From assembly GCA_902578305.1 (NCBI GenBank), contig CACHCK010000006.1:1-60820 (forward strand): a DNA stretch of 60,820 bases, read 5' to 3'. The stretch is from an uncultured Pelagibacteraceae bacterium (lineage in GTDB: Bacteria; Pseudomonadota; Alphaproteobacteria; Pelagibacterales; AG-422-B15). The notes under the pieces are model-generated. The model searched no databases. It worked only from the letters and a program-made list of their open reading frames with translations, and was not told where the DNA came from. Of this stretch, positions 35,251 to 43,979 are shown in pieces (position 1 is the stretch's first letter; the number at the start of each line of letters is the position of its first letter). Made by a program: the position numbers and the translations under genes.

Positions 35251-36657
35251 ATGTTTGATGAGATGTACAGTGAAGATGCTCAAATTAGACAGCATTATTT
35301 GCAAGTTAATTCATGGCTTAGAACAATGTCCTCAACAGTAATTAGTCAGAAAAATTACGAAGCAGAATCACACTTTAAAAGAATAGGTATAACATTTTCA
35401 GTCAAAGATGATGATATGTCTGAGCGAATCATCCCTTTTGACCTAATCCCAAGAATTTTAACTAACTATGAATGGTCAAAAATTGAAAAGGGTGTCATTC
35501 AAAGATCCAAGGCGCTTAACGCATTTTTATATGACATTTATAACAATGGTGAAATATTTAAAGCCGGCATCATTCCAGAAGAAAATATTTTAAAAAAAGA
35601 CTCATATGATCAATCTATGATTAATTTTTCGCCTCCAAATAAAATATATAGTCCCATTGTAGGAGTAGACCTCATAAGAACTGGTAAAGACGATTTTTAT
35701 GTATTAGAGGATAATTGCAGAACACCTTCCGGAGTTTCTTACATGCTTGAAAATAGAGAAATAATGATGAAGATGTTCCCAGATTTGTTTCACTCAAATA
35801 GAGTTTTGCGCGTTGACGATTATCCAACCAGACTGCTTCAAACTCTAATGAGCTTAGCTCCAAAAAAATGTGAGAGCTCTGTTCCAACTGTTGTCCTTCT
35901 GACACCTGGCCATTTGAACAGTGCTTATTACGAGCATACTTTTCTTTCTGATCAGATGGGTATTGAAATGGTTGAAGCCCAAGATTTATTTGTTGAAAAT
36001 GATTTTCTTTACATGAAGACTGTGGATGGACCAAAGAAAATTGATGTAGTTTATAGAAGGATTGATGATGATTATTTAGACCCTCTTGCTTATAATCCTA
36101 ATTCTGTAATAGGAGTTCCAGGTATAACTCATGTCTATAAAACTGGAGGAGTAAATATTTGCTCAGCGCCAGGGGCAGGAATCGCCGATGATAAAGCGGT
36201 ATATATATACGTTCCAGAGATGATAAAATTTTACTTAGGTGAGACTCCCATACTAGATAATGTTCAAACATGGAGATGTGAAAGAGATGATGATCTTAAA
36301 TATGTTCTAGAGAATATTGACGAATTGGTCATAAAAGAAGTTGATGGCTCAGGTGGGCATGGGATGCTAATTGGTCCAAAGTCCACAAAACAGGAAATTG
36401 AAGATTTTAGTTCTAAGCTAAAATTACACCCGGAGGGATATATTGCTCAGCCAACATTAGATTTATCCTCATCTCCAACTTTAATTGATAATGAAATTTC
36501 TGGAAGAAGAGTAGATTTACGACCTTTCTGTTTGCTTGGAGAAAAGGTCCAATTGTGTCCAGGGGGTTTGACAAGAGTAGCTTTAGGTAAAGGATCTTAC
36601 ATTGTTAATTCATCACAAGGAGGAGGGGTAAAGGATACTTGGGTCCTTGCTGATTGA
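35251..36657 (+). CDS. Circularly permuted ATP-grasp type 2 protein
   Basis: 468 residues, the length of the cp-ATP-grasp family (formerly DUF404/DUF407). Recognisable segments: GVDLIRTGKDDFYVLEDNCR then TPSGVSYMLENREIMM (about 138-172), VVYRRIDDDYLDP, VNICSAPGAGIADDKAVYIY, VIKEVDGSGGHGMLIGP (ATP-binding loop) and RRVDLRPFCLLGEKV. Predicted from comparative genomics (Iyer, Aravind and colleagues) to form amide or peptide bonds; no reaction is established. Always clustered with alpha-E and transglutaminase proteins, as here: the next two genes follow with spacings of one and two bases. Confidence 0.9.
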   Translation: MFDEMYSEDAQIRQHYLQVNSWLRTMSSTVISQKNYEAESHFKRIGITFSVKDDDMSERIIPFDLIPRILTNYEWSKIEKGVIQRSKALNAFLYDIYNNGEIFKAGIIPEENILKKDSYDQSMINFSPPNKIYSPIVGVDLIRTGKDDFYVLEDNCRTPSGVSYMLENREIMMKMFPDLFHSNRVLRVDDYPTRLLQTLMSLAPKKCESSVPTVVLLTPGHLNSAYYEHTFLSDQMGIEMVEAQDLFVENDFLYMKTVDGPKKIDVVYRRIDDDYLDPLAYNPNSVIGVPGITHVYKTGGVNICSAPGAGIADDKAVYIYVPEMIKFYLGETPILDNVQTWRCERDDDLKYVLENIDELVIKEVDGSGGHGMLIGPKSTKQEIEDFSSKLKLHPEGYIAQPTLDLSSSPTLIDNEISGRRVDLRPFCLLGEKVQLCPGGLTRVALGKGSYIVNSSQGGGVKDTWVLAD

Positions 36658-36658
36658 T

Positions 36659-37594
36659 ATGCTAAGTAGAACAGCTGAAAATCTCTATTGGATAAGTCGC
36701 TATATGGAAAGGGCAGAAACGATGGCAAGGCTCTTAGATGTAGGTTATAGAATGTCACTTTTTCCCAACCCTAAAGGATACCATAATGAATGGGACTCAG
36801 TTTTATCTGCTGCAGGAGCTTCGCAAGGTTATTTTTCAAAATATAATGAAATCAATCAAGACAATGTTGAGGATTATCTATTTTTTGACGAGGAAAATCC
36901 ATCCTCAGTTTACAGCTGCATATCAAAAGCAAGAAATAATGCTTTATTGGTTAGAACAGCTTTCACGCCAGAGGCATGGGTTGCCTTAAATAAGTCCTAT
37001 AAAGAAATGCTGGAATTTAAAAAAGGTAAATTTATTAGATCTGATCTTCCCAACTTTACTGAATGGACAATTCAACAAGTAAATATGTTCCGTGGTTCAG
37101 CAAATTCATTATTGAGAAATGATGGTTATCATTTCATTTTTCTCGGGACGTTCATTGAAAGAGCTGATAATTCAGCAAGACTATTAGATGTAAAATATTT
37201 TGTCTTACTTCCTACTGCAGACTACATAGGAGGGAATCTCGATAATTTACAATGGATAATATTATTGAGATCACTCTCATCTTTTAGAGCTTTCAGGTGG
37301 GCTTATGAAGGTGATGTTACATCTTCAAAAATTGCACATTTCTTCATACTAAATAACGATTGTTCTCGATCGTTGAGTTTTTGTATTAATAATATTGTTC
37401 ATCACTTAAACAGCTTAAAATGTAGCCCAAATAAAATAAGTGATATTTATTCGGGTCTTAAAGGGGTGCATGAAACGATTAAGAATGAAACAGTTGAGTC
37501 TATTATTGAGTATGGCTTACATGAATATGTTACTAATTTTGTAAGTAAAATTTCTTACTTAGATAATCAAATTCAAGATCAATTTTTTGGATAA
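36659..37594 (+). CDS. Alpha-E domain protein
   Basis: 311 residues from ATG 36659 (MLSRTAENLYWISRYMERAE), preferred over an in-frame TTG at 36647 that lies inside the preceding gene. All-helical alpha-E domain (DUF403): the N-terminal motif just quoted, TARLLDV-like MARLLDVGYR, and GTFIERADNSARLLDVKYF. Its role is unknown; it is a constant partner of cp-ATP-grasp proteins and may hold the substrate or partner. It starts one base after the ATP-grasp stop and ends two bases before the transglutaminase gene. Confidence 0.9.
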   Translation: MLSRTAENLYWISRYMERAETMARLLDVGYRMSLFPNPKGYHNEWDSVLSAAGASQGYFSKYNEINQDNVEDYLFFDEENPSSVYSCISKARNNALLVRTAFTPEAWVALNKSYKEMLEFKKGKFIRSDLPNFTEWTIQQVNMFRGSANSLLRNDGYHFIFLGTFIERADNSARLLDVKYFVLLPTADYIGGNLDNLQWIILLRSLSSFRAFRWAYEGDVTSSKIAHFFILNNDCSRSLSFCINNIVHHLNSLKCSPNKISDIYSGLKGVHETIKNETVESIIEYGLHEYVTNFVSKISYLDNQIQDQFFG

Positions 37595-37596
37595 TT

Positions 37597-38418
37597 ATGT
37601 TACTTACCATTAATCATACAACTAATTACGAATATAATGATAATCTTCTTGGATTAATTCAAACCACAAAACTTACACCGTCACCTTATAACGGTCTAAA
37701 AATAATTGAGTGGTCGGTAAAGAGAAATAACAAAGAAGGTGGAGTGGTTTTTAGAGATGGTGAGGGAAATAATATTGTTAATTTCAAAAGCGAAGCATTA
37801 GAAAAAACTGTAAAGTTTGAAGTAAAAGGTAAAGTAGAAACGTTAGATACTAATGGCATTTATGAAAGTTTAAATGATAAAACAAATCCTCTGGTTTACC
37901 TTAGAAATACGAAATTAACGGAACCGAACGAAAAAATAATAAACTTAGCAAATTTAGCTGCAAGTAAAAATTCTAACTTGGATAAAATATCAGTAGCTCA
38001 TAACATAATGCTTGCGGTAGCAAATAAAATTGAATACGTACCTTATACAACAAATACCAATACCTCCGCTGCTGATTCCATTAATTTAGGAAAAGGAGTT
38101 TGTCAGGATCAAGCTCATATAATGATATCTGCGGCAAGGTATTTAGATATTCCGTCAAGATATGTTAATGGATATATGCACAAAAATAAAAATGACTCAG
38201 AGTTTCAGGCAACTCATGCTTGGGCTGAACTATATATTGATAAACTTGGCTGGATTGGCTTCGATCCTACAAATAAATGTTGTCCTGATGAAAGATATAT
38301 AAGAGTTTCCTGTGGACTCGACGCAAGTTTTGCAGCCCCTATAAGAGGAATTTTTTACGGAGATAGTGACGAGAAATTAAACATAAGTGTTCAAACTATC
38401 GAAAATTCTGCACAATAA
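37597..38418 (+). CDS. Transglutaminase-like cysteine peptidase family protein
   Basis: 273 residues. An N-terminal beta domain (LLTINHTTNYEYNDNLLGLI) is followed by a transglutaminase core: catalytic Cys in NLGKGVCQDQAHIMISAARY (about 168-187), His in ATHAWAELYI and Asp in GWIGFDPTNKC. The triad is complete. No signal peptide, so it is cytoplasmic. In this cluster it is expected to cleave or transfer the amide/isopeptide bonds made by the ATP-grasp protein. The common fourth member, a proteasome-type protease gene, is not adjacent. Stop abuts the convergent truA stop. Confidence 0.9.
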   Translation: MLLTINHTTNYEYNDNLLGLIQTTKLTPSPYNGLKIIEWSVKRNNKEGGVVFRDGEGNNIVNFKSEALEKTVKFEVKGKVETLDTNGIYESLNDKTNPLVYLRNTKLTEPNEKIINLANLAASKNSNLDKISVAHNIMLAVANKIEYVPYTTNTNTSAADSINLGKGVCQDQAHIMISAARYLDIPSRYVNGYMHKNKNDSEFQATHAWAELYIDKLGWIGFDPTNKCCPDERYIRVSCGLDASFAAPIRGIFYGDSDEKLNISVQTIENSAQ

Positions 38419-39159
38419 TTAATATTTCACTTCCATAAAATATAACCCCTCTGGGGGTGCTAGTGCTCCACATTGAGATCTATCTTTTGAGTTTAATGCA
38501 TTCATAAAATCATTAGGTAACCAACTATTTTCGCCAACTAATTTAAGACTACCAACAATGGATCTAACCTGGTGATGCAAAAATGATTTTGCAGTGAAAC
38601 CAAAATAGATATTTTCTTCTGATTGGCTAATTTTTAGGCTGTCTAAAGTTTTAATTGGACTATCAGATTGGCAATGAGCCGAACGGAATGTTGTGAAGTC
38701 ATGCTGACCCTCGATTGAAGGAATGCATTCCTTCATCAAATCAACATCAATCTCTTTATGTACTTGCCAAGCTCTTCCCTTCTCAATAGTGAGTGGCGAC
38801 TTTCTGTTTACTATTCTATAAAGGTATTTTCTCTGAGTTGCATCAAATCTTGCATGAAAATCATTATGTGCTTTCTCTACTTCTAATATGGAAATAGGAA
38901 ATGGCCTCAAGTGATCGTTTAATGCGTTCTTAATTACATATGGTTCTAGTAATTTTTCTGTAACATCAAAATGAGCGACTTGCCCCATTGCGTGAACACC
39001 CGCATCTGTTCTACCAGCCCCAAAAATAGTTATGTTTTCCTCAAATATATTATTTATTGCTTTTTCAATACACCCTTGAACTGATTGTCCATTTTCTTGT
39101 CTTTGCCACCCGACAAACGGGGTGCCATCATACTCAATTTTTATTTTGTACCTGTTCAT
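38419..39159 (-). CDS. truA: tRNA pseudouridine(38-40) synthase
   Basis: 246 residues. The catalytic Asp is in GAGRTDAGVHAMGQVAHFD (about 47-65). Other family segments are YDGTPFVGWQRQ, RKYLYRI and FLHHQVRSIVGSL. It converts U38-U40 in tRNA anticodon stems to pseudouridine. The start overlaps fmt by four bases in the def-fmt-truA operon. Confidence 0.96.
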   Translation of the reverse strand: MNRYKIKIEYDGTPFVGWQRQENGQSVQGCIEKAINNIFEENITIFGAGRTDAGVHAMGQVAHFDVTEKLLEPYVIKNALNDHLRPFPISILEVEKAHNDFHARFDATQRKYLYRIVNRKSPLTIEKGRAWQVHKEIDVDLMKECIPSIEGQHDFTTFRSAHCQSDSPIKTLDSLKISQSEENIYFGFTAKSFLHHQVRSIVGSLKLVGENSWLPNDFMNALNSKDRSQCGALAPPEGLYFMEVKY

Positions 39160-40073
39160 TGAATATAAGAGCCGACTTCAATTTTATGTCCTAAAAGAAA
39201 GTCATTGATTGAACAATCTTGTTTACCTTCAACTCTGAGAAGCAACGGTCTAAGTGAATTAATGCCACAACCAATTAAAAATTCTTCATTCATGATCTTT
39301 CCGGCCTCTCCTTTCTCATGAATTACCTCAGCCTTCAGTATTTTAATTCTTTTATTATTTAGTGAAAACCAAGCGCATGGGCTAGGATTATAAGCATTTA
39401 TGCGTCTATTTATTTTCTCAGCATTTTCAGTCCAGTCTATTAAAGCTTCTTTTTTTTGTATTTTCTTCGCATAACAGGCTTGCGTATCATTTTGCTTAGC
39501 AAACTGAATAGAGCCACCTAATCTATCAATAAAGTTTATAAGCAATTCAGCTCCTTCATTTGCGAGTTCTTTTTCTAACTCAATATAATTTTGTTGTTCT
39601 ATTTTTATTTCTTTTTGCAGCCCAATATCTCCTGTATCAAGGCCTTTATCCATTTTCATAATTGTAACACCCGTGGTCTGATCACCTTCAATCATTGCTC
39701 TTTGAATTGGTGCAGCACCCCTCCACCGAGGAAGTAAAGATGCATGTACATTAAAACAACCAAGTTTAGGTAAATTGATTACTTCTTCAGGTAATATCAG
39801 TCCATAAGCAACAACAATTATTATATCCAAATTCATTTCTTGTAGTTTTTTTATTTCCTCTGATGAACTAATCGAAGGAGGCGAGCTAATTTCTATATTT
39901 TTAGCTTCAGCAAATTCTGCCACTGGTGAAATTGATAATTTCATTCCTCGGTTAGCCTTTTTTGCGGGGGATGTATATACACCCACCAAATGATTATTTG
40001 AAGAAACAATTTTTTTTAAAGATGGAACTGCGAATGGGGCTGTGCCCATGAATAGGATGCGATAATTTTTCAT
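39156..40073 (-). CDS. fmt: Methionyl-tRNA formyltransferase
   Basis: 305 residues. Formyl-THF site NVHASLLPRWRGAAPIQRAM (Asn, His and the SLLP loop, about 108-127), ITxMKMDKGLDTGD and the C-terminal OB-fold region with INAYNPSPCAWF. It formylates Met-tRNA(fMet) for translation initiation and pairs functionally with the peptide deformylase encoded five bases upstream. Confidence 0.96.
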   Translation of the reverse strand: MKNYRILFMGTAPFAVPSLKKIVSSNNHLVGVYTSPAKKANRGMKLSISPVAEFAEAKNIEISSPPSISSSEEIKKLQEMNLDIIIVVAYGLILPEEVINLPKLGCFNVHASLLPRWRGAAPIQRAMIEGDQTTGVTIMKMDKGLDTGDIGLQKEIKIEQQNYIELEKELANEGAELLINFIDRLGGSIQFAKQNDTQACYAKKIQKKEALIDWTENAEKINRRINAYNPSPCAWFSLNNKRIKILKAEVIHEKGEAGKIMNEEFLIGCGINSLRPLLLRVEGKQDCSINDFLLGHKIEVGSYIQ

Positions 40074-40078
40074 TTTAT

Positions 40079-40615
40079 CTAAGCGACGATTCGTTCTTTT
40101 TTTGATTGTTTTCTTGTTTTGATGAGCTTCTTTACAATCATGTTGCGTTTCATATTTGATAAATGATCAATAAAAAGAATTCCTTCAAGATGATCCATTT
40201 CATGTTGGATACAGGTCGCTAATAATCCTTTAGCGTTTAGAGTCGACTTTTTTCCATTATAATCAAGAAAGTTTATTTCACATTCTTCTGGACGATCAAT
40301 TTCCGCGTATTGATCTGGGACTGATAAACATCCCTCTTCATATGTTGAAAGATTTTTTGTTTTTACTGTAATTTCAGGGTTAACAAAATAAAGGGGTTCT
40401 TTTATGCCCTCTTCATTTCTCCAGCTTATATCCATCACAATTACACGCAAAGGAACTCCGATTTGAACCGCTGCTAGACCTATTCCAGGTGCGTCATACA
40501 TGGTATCCAACATGTCATCCATTAGATCCTGTATCTCTTTAGTTACTTCATCAACTGGTTTTGAAATCTGTTTTAAAAACGGATCTGGAGCAGTTAAAAT
40601 CTTTTTTACTGTCAT
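40079..40615 (-). CDS. def: Peptide deformylase
   Basis: 178 residues. The three motifs are complete: GIGLAAVQIG (about 44-53), EEGCLSVP with the metal-binding Cys, and CIQHEMDHLEGILF with the two His ligands and catalytic Glu. It removes the N-formyl group from nascent proteins. First gene of the def-fmt-truA operon. The C terminus is basic (KLIKTRKQSKKERIVA). Confidence 0.97.
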   Translation of the reverse strand: MTVKKILTAPDPFLKQISKPVDEVTKEIQDLMDDMLDTMYDAPGIGLAAVQIGVPLRVIVMDISWRNEEGIKEPLYFVNPEITVKTKNLSTYEEGCLSVPDQYAEIDRPEECEINFLDYNGKKSTLNAKGLLATCIQHEMDHLEGILFIDHLSNMKRNMIVKKLIKTRKQSKKERIVA

Positions 40616-40684
40616 AATCTTTAGATAGGCTAACTTAGATATAAGGTCAAGATTGAATAAAAAAATTGGGAAAATACAATAAAA

Positions 40685-41290
40685 CTAAATTTTTTGTCGT
40701 GCACTGAGAGCGGCAGCAATTGTTCCTTCATCCATGTAATCCAACTCACCACCAACAGGCACGCCGTGTCCTAAACGACTCACTTCAACACTGTGTTTTG
40801 ATAACGTGTCCGCTACGTAATGAGCGGTTGTTTGACCATCAACGGTTGCACTTAAAGCCAATATGACTTCGTCAATTTTTTCACCTTCAATTCGATCAAT
40901 AAGTTTTTTTAGATTTAAATCATCGGGCCCAATGCTGTTTATAGCAGATAGGTTACCACCCAACACATGGTACAGTCCGTTAAATACTTCAGATTTCTCA
41001 AGTGCCCATAGATCTGCGATATTTTCAACAACACAGATTTGATTTTTAGATCGACCCTCATTTGTGCAGATCATGCATGGAGAATTTACATCTATGTTTC
41101 CACAAATTTCACATGTAACAATATTTTCACTCGATGATATAAGCGACTCAGCGAGTGGGACCATTAACTGTTCTTTATTCTTTATTAAATGAAGTGCTGC
41201 TCTGCTCGCAGATTTGGGTCCAAAACCAGGCAGTTTACTTATTAAAAGTATTAACTTATCAATTTCTGGATTAGATATGCGAGATTTCAT
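40685..41290 (-). CDS. recR: Recombination protein RecR
   Basis: 201 residues. N-terminal HhH region KLPGFGPKSASRAALHL, the four-Cys zinc finger CEICGNIDVNSPCMIC (about 57-72), and a Toprim domain (ICVVENIADLWALEKS, ILALSATVDGQTTAHYVADT). It loads RecA with RecF and RecO in gap repair. Starts one base after the YbaB gene in the conserved order dnaX-ybaB-recR. Confidence 0.96.
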   Translation of the reverse strand: MKSRISNPEIDKLILLISKLPGFGPKSASRAALHLIKNKEQLMVPLAESLISSSENIVTCEICGNIDVNSPCMICTNEGRSKNQICVVENIADLWALEKSEVFNGLYHVLGGNLSAINSIGPDDLNLKKLIDRIEGEKIDEVILALSATVDGQTTAHYVADTLSKHSVEVSRLGHGVPVGGELDYMDEGTIAAALSARQKI

Positions 41291-41291
41291 A

Positions 41292-41615
41292 CTAGAAAGG
41301 CAGTTTCATTCCTGGAGGAAGTTTTATACCACCGGTAAGAGAACTCATTTCATCCGCAATTTTTCTTTGAATTTTGTCTCGCGCATCATTAAAAGCTGCA
41401 ACTATCAAATCTTCTAAAATTTCTTTCTCATTTTTATCTATCGCTGTTTCGTCAATGTTCACAGAAGTTACATTATTTTTTCCATTTATAGTTATTTTAA
41501 CTATTCCTCCACCTGAGATACCCTCGGCTTCCAGTGTTTCTACCTTTTCCTGAGCCTCAGCCATTTTTTTTTGCAAGTCTTGGGCCTGCTTAATCATATT
41601 GTTAAAATTATTCAT
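41292..41615 (-). CDS. YbaB/EbfC nucleoid-associated protein
   Basis: 107 residues. The pattern MNNFNNMIKQAQDLQKKMAE, GGGIVKITINGKNNVTSVNI and DLIVAAFNDARDK, ending in GGIKLPPGMKLPF, is diagnostic of the YbaB/EbfC family. It binds DNA as a tweezer-like dimer. Lies two bases after dnaX and one before recR. Confidence 0.95.
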   Translation of the reverse strand: MNNFNNMIKQAQDLQKKMAEAQEKVETLEAEGISGGGIVKITINGKNNVTSVNIDETAIDKNEKEILEDLIVAAFNDARDKIQRKIADEMSSLTGGIKLPPGMKLPF

Positions 41616-41617
41616 AT

Positions 41618-42892
41618 TTATTTCTCTTCAATTTGTTCAACTTCAGTCCCAGGAAAGAAATCAATGATTTCTTTTACTTTTGGATCCATTTCTGAAGATG
41701 TTTCTCCTGGTTTATCCTGTATTTTATTATCATTTTTTTCAACCATATTATTTAGTTCACTTATTAATTCATTAGGTTTTGGTATATCATTTAAATAAAT
41801 GATCCTAATGATCAACATTTCAAGCGAAGTTATGGGAGAAAATGAGTCTGTAACTTCATGCAATCCCTTATTAAGCATTTGCCAGATCATTGAGAGAGTG
41901 GATACATCAAGATTACCTGCTACCTCTTGCACTGCATTATATTCACTGTCTGTAAGTGAGCTTTTGACCCCCTCAGCTGCATCAATATTAATCATAGTCA
42001 AACTATGAACAGTTTCTATTAGATCTTTTATAATCATTGATGGATCAGCTCCGTTGTCATAAAGTTCATTTATTTTTTCAAGTGACTGTTGAGTTTGACC
42101 AGCAGTAATGAATTTGATTAGTTCTAAAATTTTGGTTGGATCGTTTAAACCGATCATCTCTTTCACTTGCTCTTCAGAAATATGCTTACCTGAAAATGCA
42201 ATAGATTGATCAAGTATAGATAGGCCATCTCTTACAGATCCATCTGCAGCTCTTGCGATAATTTTCAATGCACCTTCTTCAAACTCAACAGTTTCCTTTT
42301 CACATATAGATTTTAAAAAAATAACTAAATCATCAGGTTCAACTCTTTTTAAATCATATCTTTGGCATCTTGATAGTATTGTTGTAGGTATTTTTCTTAC
42401 CTCAGTAGTTGCAAAAATAAATTTCACATGAGGTGGCGGCTCTTCCAATGTTTTAAGTAATCCATTAAAGGCTGCGGTCGATAACATATGAACTTCATCT
42501 ATAATATATACTTTATACTTTGATGATACAGGCGAGTATTGAACGCCTTCAATCAGCTCTCTTATATCAGCTATTCCGGTGCGCGATGCTGCATCCATTT
42601 CATAAACATCAACACTTCTAGACTCTGTTATCGCTTTACAATTGTCACAAACCCCACATGGCTCGTTGTTATCTTGCTCCGTTATATTCAAACAATTTAA
42701 TGATTTTGCAATAATTCTAGCTGTCGTTGTTTTCCCCACACCTCTAACCCCTGTGAGTAAATAAGCGTTGGCAATTCTATTCATCTCAATTGCATTTTGT
42801 ATTGTCTTAGACATGAGATCTTGACCAATAAGTTCACTAAACTTTAGCGGTCTATATTTTAATGGAATAGGTATGTTGGTTGTTTCGGACAT
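41618..42892 (-). CDS. dnaX: DNA polymerase III subunit gamma/tau, short form
   Basis: 424 residues from ATG 42892; a GTG three codons upstream is also possible. Walker A GVRGVGKTTTARIIAKSLNC, the four-Cys zinc module (C-x8-C-x2-C-x2-C: CLNI, CGVCDNC), Walker B YKVYIIDEVHMLS and the arginine finger region TILSRCQRYDLKR are intact: a functional clamp-loader ATPase. The protein stops soon after domain III (about 365), and the linker and tau-specific region are nearly absent, only about 40-60 residues remaining and ending DPKVKEIIDFFPGTEVEQI. That end resembles the last helix of alphaproteobacterial tau C-terminal domains. The length equals E. coli gamma, not tau. Confidence 0.93.
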   Translation of the reverse strand: MSETTNIPIPLKYRPLKFSELIGQDLMSKTIQNAIEMNRIANAYLLTGVRGVGKTTTARIIAKSLNCLNITEQDNNEPCGVCDNCKAITESRSVDVYEMDAASRTGIADIRELIEGVQYSPVSSKYKVYIIDEVHMLSTAAFNGLLKTLEEPPPHVKFIFATTEVRKIPTTILSRCQRYDLKRVEPDDLVIFLKSICEKETVEFEEGALKIIARAADGSVRDGLSILDQSIAFSGKHISEEQVKEMIGLNDPTKILELIKFITAGQTQQSLEKINELYDNGADPSMIIKDLIETVHSLTMINIDAAEGVKSSLTDSEYNAVQEVAGNLDVSTLSMIWQMLNKGLHEVTDSFSPITSLEMLIIRIIYLNDIPKPNELISELNNMVEKNDNKIQDKPGETSSEMDPKVKEIIDFFPGTEVEQIEEK

Positions 42893-42912
42893 AAAAATCA
42901 CTAATCTTTAGT

Positions 42913-43002
42913 GGGAGATCAACGTAACCCAAATATCTTCGTTACGGCTGCTTCTTTTCAGACCTGACCGGATTGGCGAATAACTTGTCTACTCAATCTC
43001 CC
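42913..43002 (-). ncRNA. ffs: Signal recognition particle 4.5S RNA, small bacterial type
   Basis: On the minus strand the transcript would begin GGGAGAT and end ATCTCCC, closing a long hairpin of about 90 bases. The apical Ffh-binding domain GGTCAGGTCTGAAAAGAAGC followed by AGCC matches the consensus, with a GAAA tetraloop closed by C-G and U-A pairs in place of the commoner GGAA. A good -10 element (TACAAT, minus strand, 43008-43013) is placed correctly before the first G. It sits just upstream of dnaX, the usual alphaproteobacterial location. Confidence 0.95.
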
Positions 43003-43054
43003 AAAATATTGTATCATAACGAAAATAAAATGTTGTTTAATAAATAATAAATTA

Positions 43055-43978
43055 ATGAACAAAATAATATTTGCAAATAATCCTCTCGATAGAATGTCAG
43101 GTTTTAGAAGCGATAAAGACTGGCAAAAAGCAAATTTATTGGACAATGAAACACGTTTTGTTGTTTTTCACTCAGGGAAACCATTGATACACGTGAGCAG
43201 TGAACCTGGCTCAAATTCAACAATTTTTTTAGCCACATATGATCAAATAAAAAATTTTATTGAAGATGCTTATTTGCTTTTCCTAGGCAAGTTAAAAAAT
43301 AAAAGCTACTACGCCATAGATTTATCAAAAAGTAACAAAGACTTCGACAAAACTGCATTTCCTAACTGTAAATTTATTGATTTAAGATCGATAGCGCAGA
43401 GTATTTCCCCAGAAGACACAGGTATTCTTGCCCAGGCTAAGTCCATGGTCGAATGGAATTCATCTAATATTTTTTGTACCAGATGTGAAAGTTCCCGACT
43501 TGAAACTGTTGATGCAGGTTGCAAAAAAATTTGCAAAAATTGTAACGTAGAATTATTTCCTCGTGTTGACCCTGTCGTAATCATGCTTCCTATTTTTAAA
43601 GACAAATGTTTACTCGGTCGCCAAAAAATATTTCCACCCAGAATGTTCTCAGCACTGGCAGGTTTTTTAGAACCGGGTGAAACCATCGAAGATGCAGTTA
43701 TTAGAGAAGTTAAAGAAGAAGTGGGATTAAATGTTACAAGTGTTGAGTATAAATTTACCCAACCATGGCCATTTCCTTCTCAATTAATGATCGCATGTTT
43801 CTGTCAAACAGATGGTGATACAACTGATTTAGATCAGGATGAAATTGAAGATGCAGTATGGTTATCTCGAGAAGACTTAAATCGTATATTCGTTGGTAAA
43901 AGCCCTGACAGGATATGGATACCTCCTGCAATGGCTGTAGCTCACCAATTAATTGTTGCTTGGATGCACAATAAGTAA
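43055..43978 (+). CDS. nudC: NAD(+) diphosphatase NudC
   Basis: 307 residues. A four-Cys zinc ribbon (FCTRCESS and CKKICKNCN, about 139-163) precedes the Nudix domain, whose box is GFLEPGETIEDAVIREVKEE then VGL (about 208-230). The NudC-specific SQPWPFPxS motif is present as TQPWPFPSQLM. It hydrolyses NADH to NMNH and AMP and can remove NAD caps from RNA. Divergent from ffs; stop lies one base from the convergent pheA stop. Confidence 0.94.
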   Translation: MNKIIFANNPLDRMSGFRSDKDWQKANLLDNETRFVVFHSGKPLIHVSSEPGSNSTIFLATYDQIKNFIEDAYLLFLGKLKNKSYYAIDLSKSNKDFDKTAFPNCKFIDLRSIAQSISPEDTGILAQAKSMVEWNSSNIFCTRCESSRLETVDAGCKKICKNCNVELFPRVDPVVIMLPIFKDKCLLGRQKIFPPRMFSALAGFLEPGETIEDAVIREVKEEVGLNVTSVEYKFTQPWPFPSQLMIACFCQTDGDTTDLDQDEIEDAVWLSREDLNRIFVGKSPDRIWIPPAMAVAHQLIVAWMHNK

Positions 43979-43979
43979 A

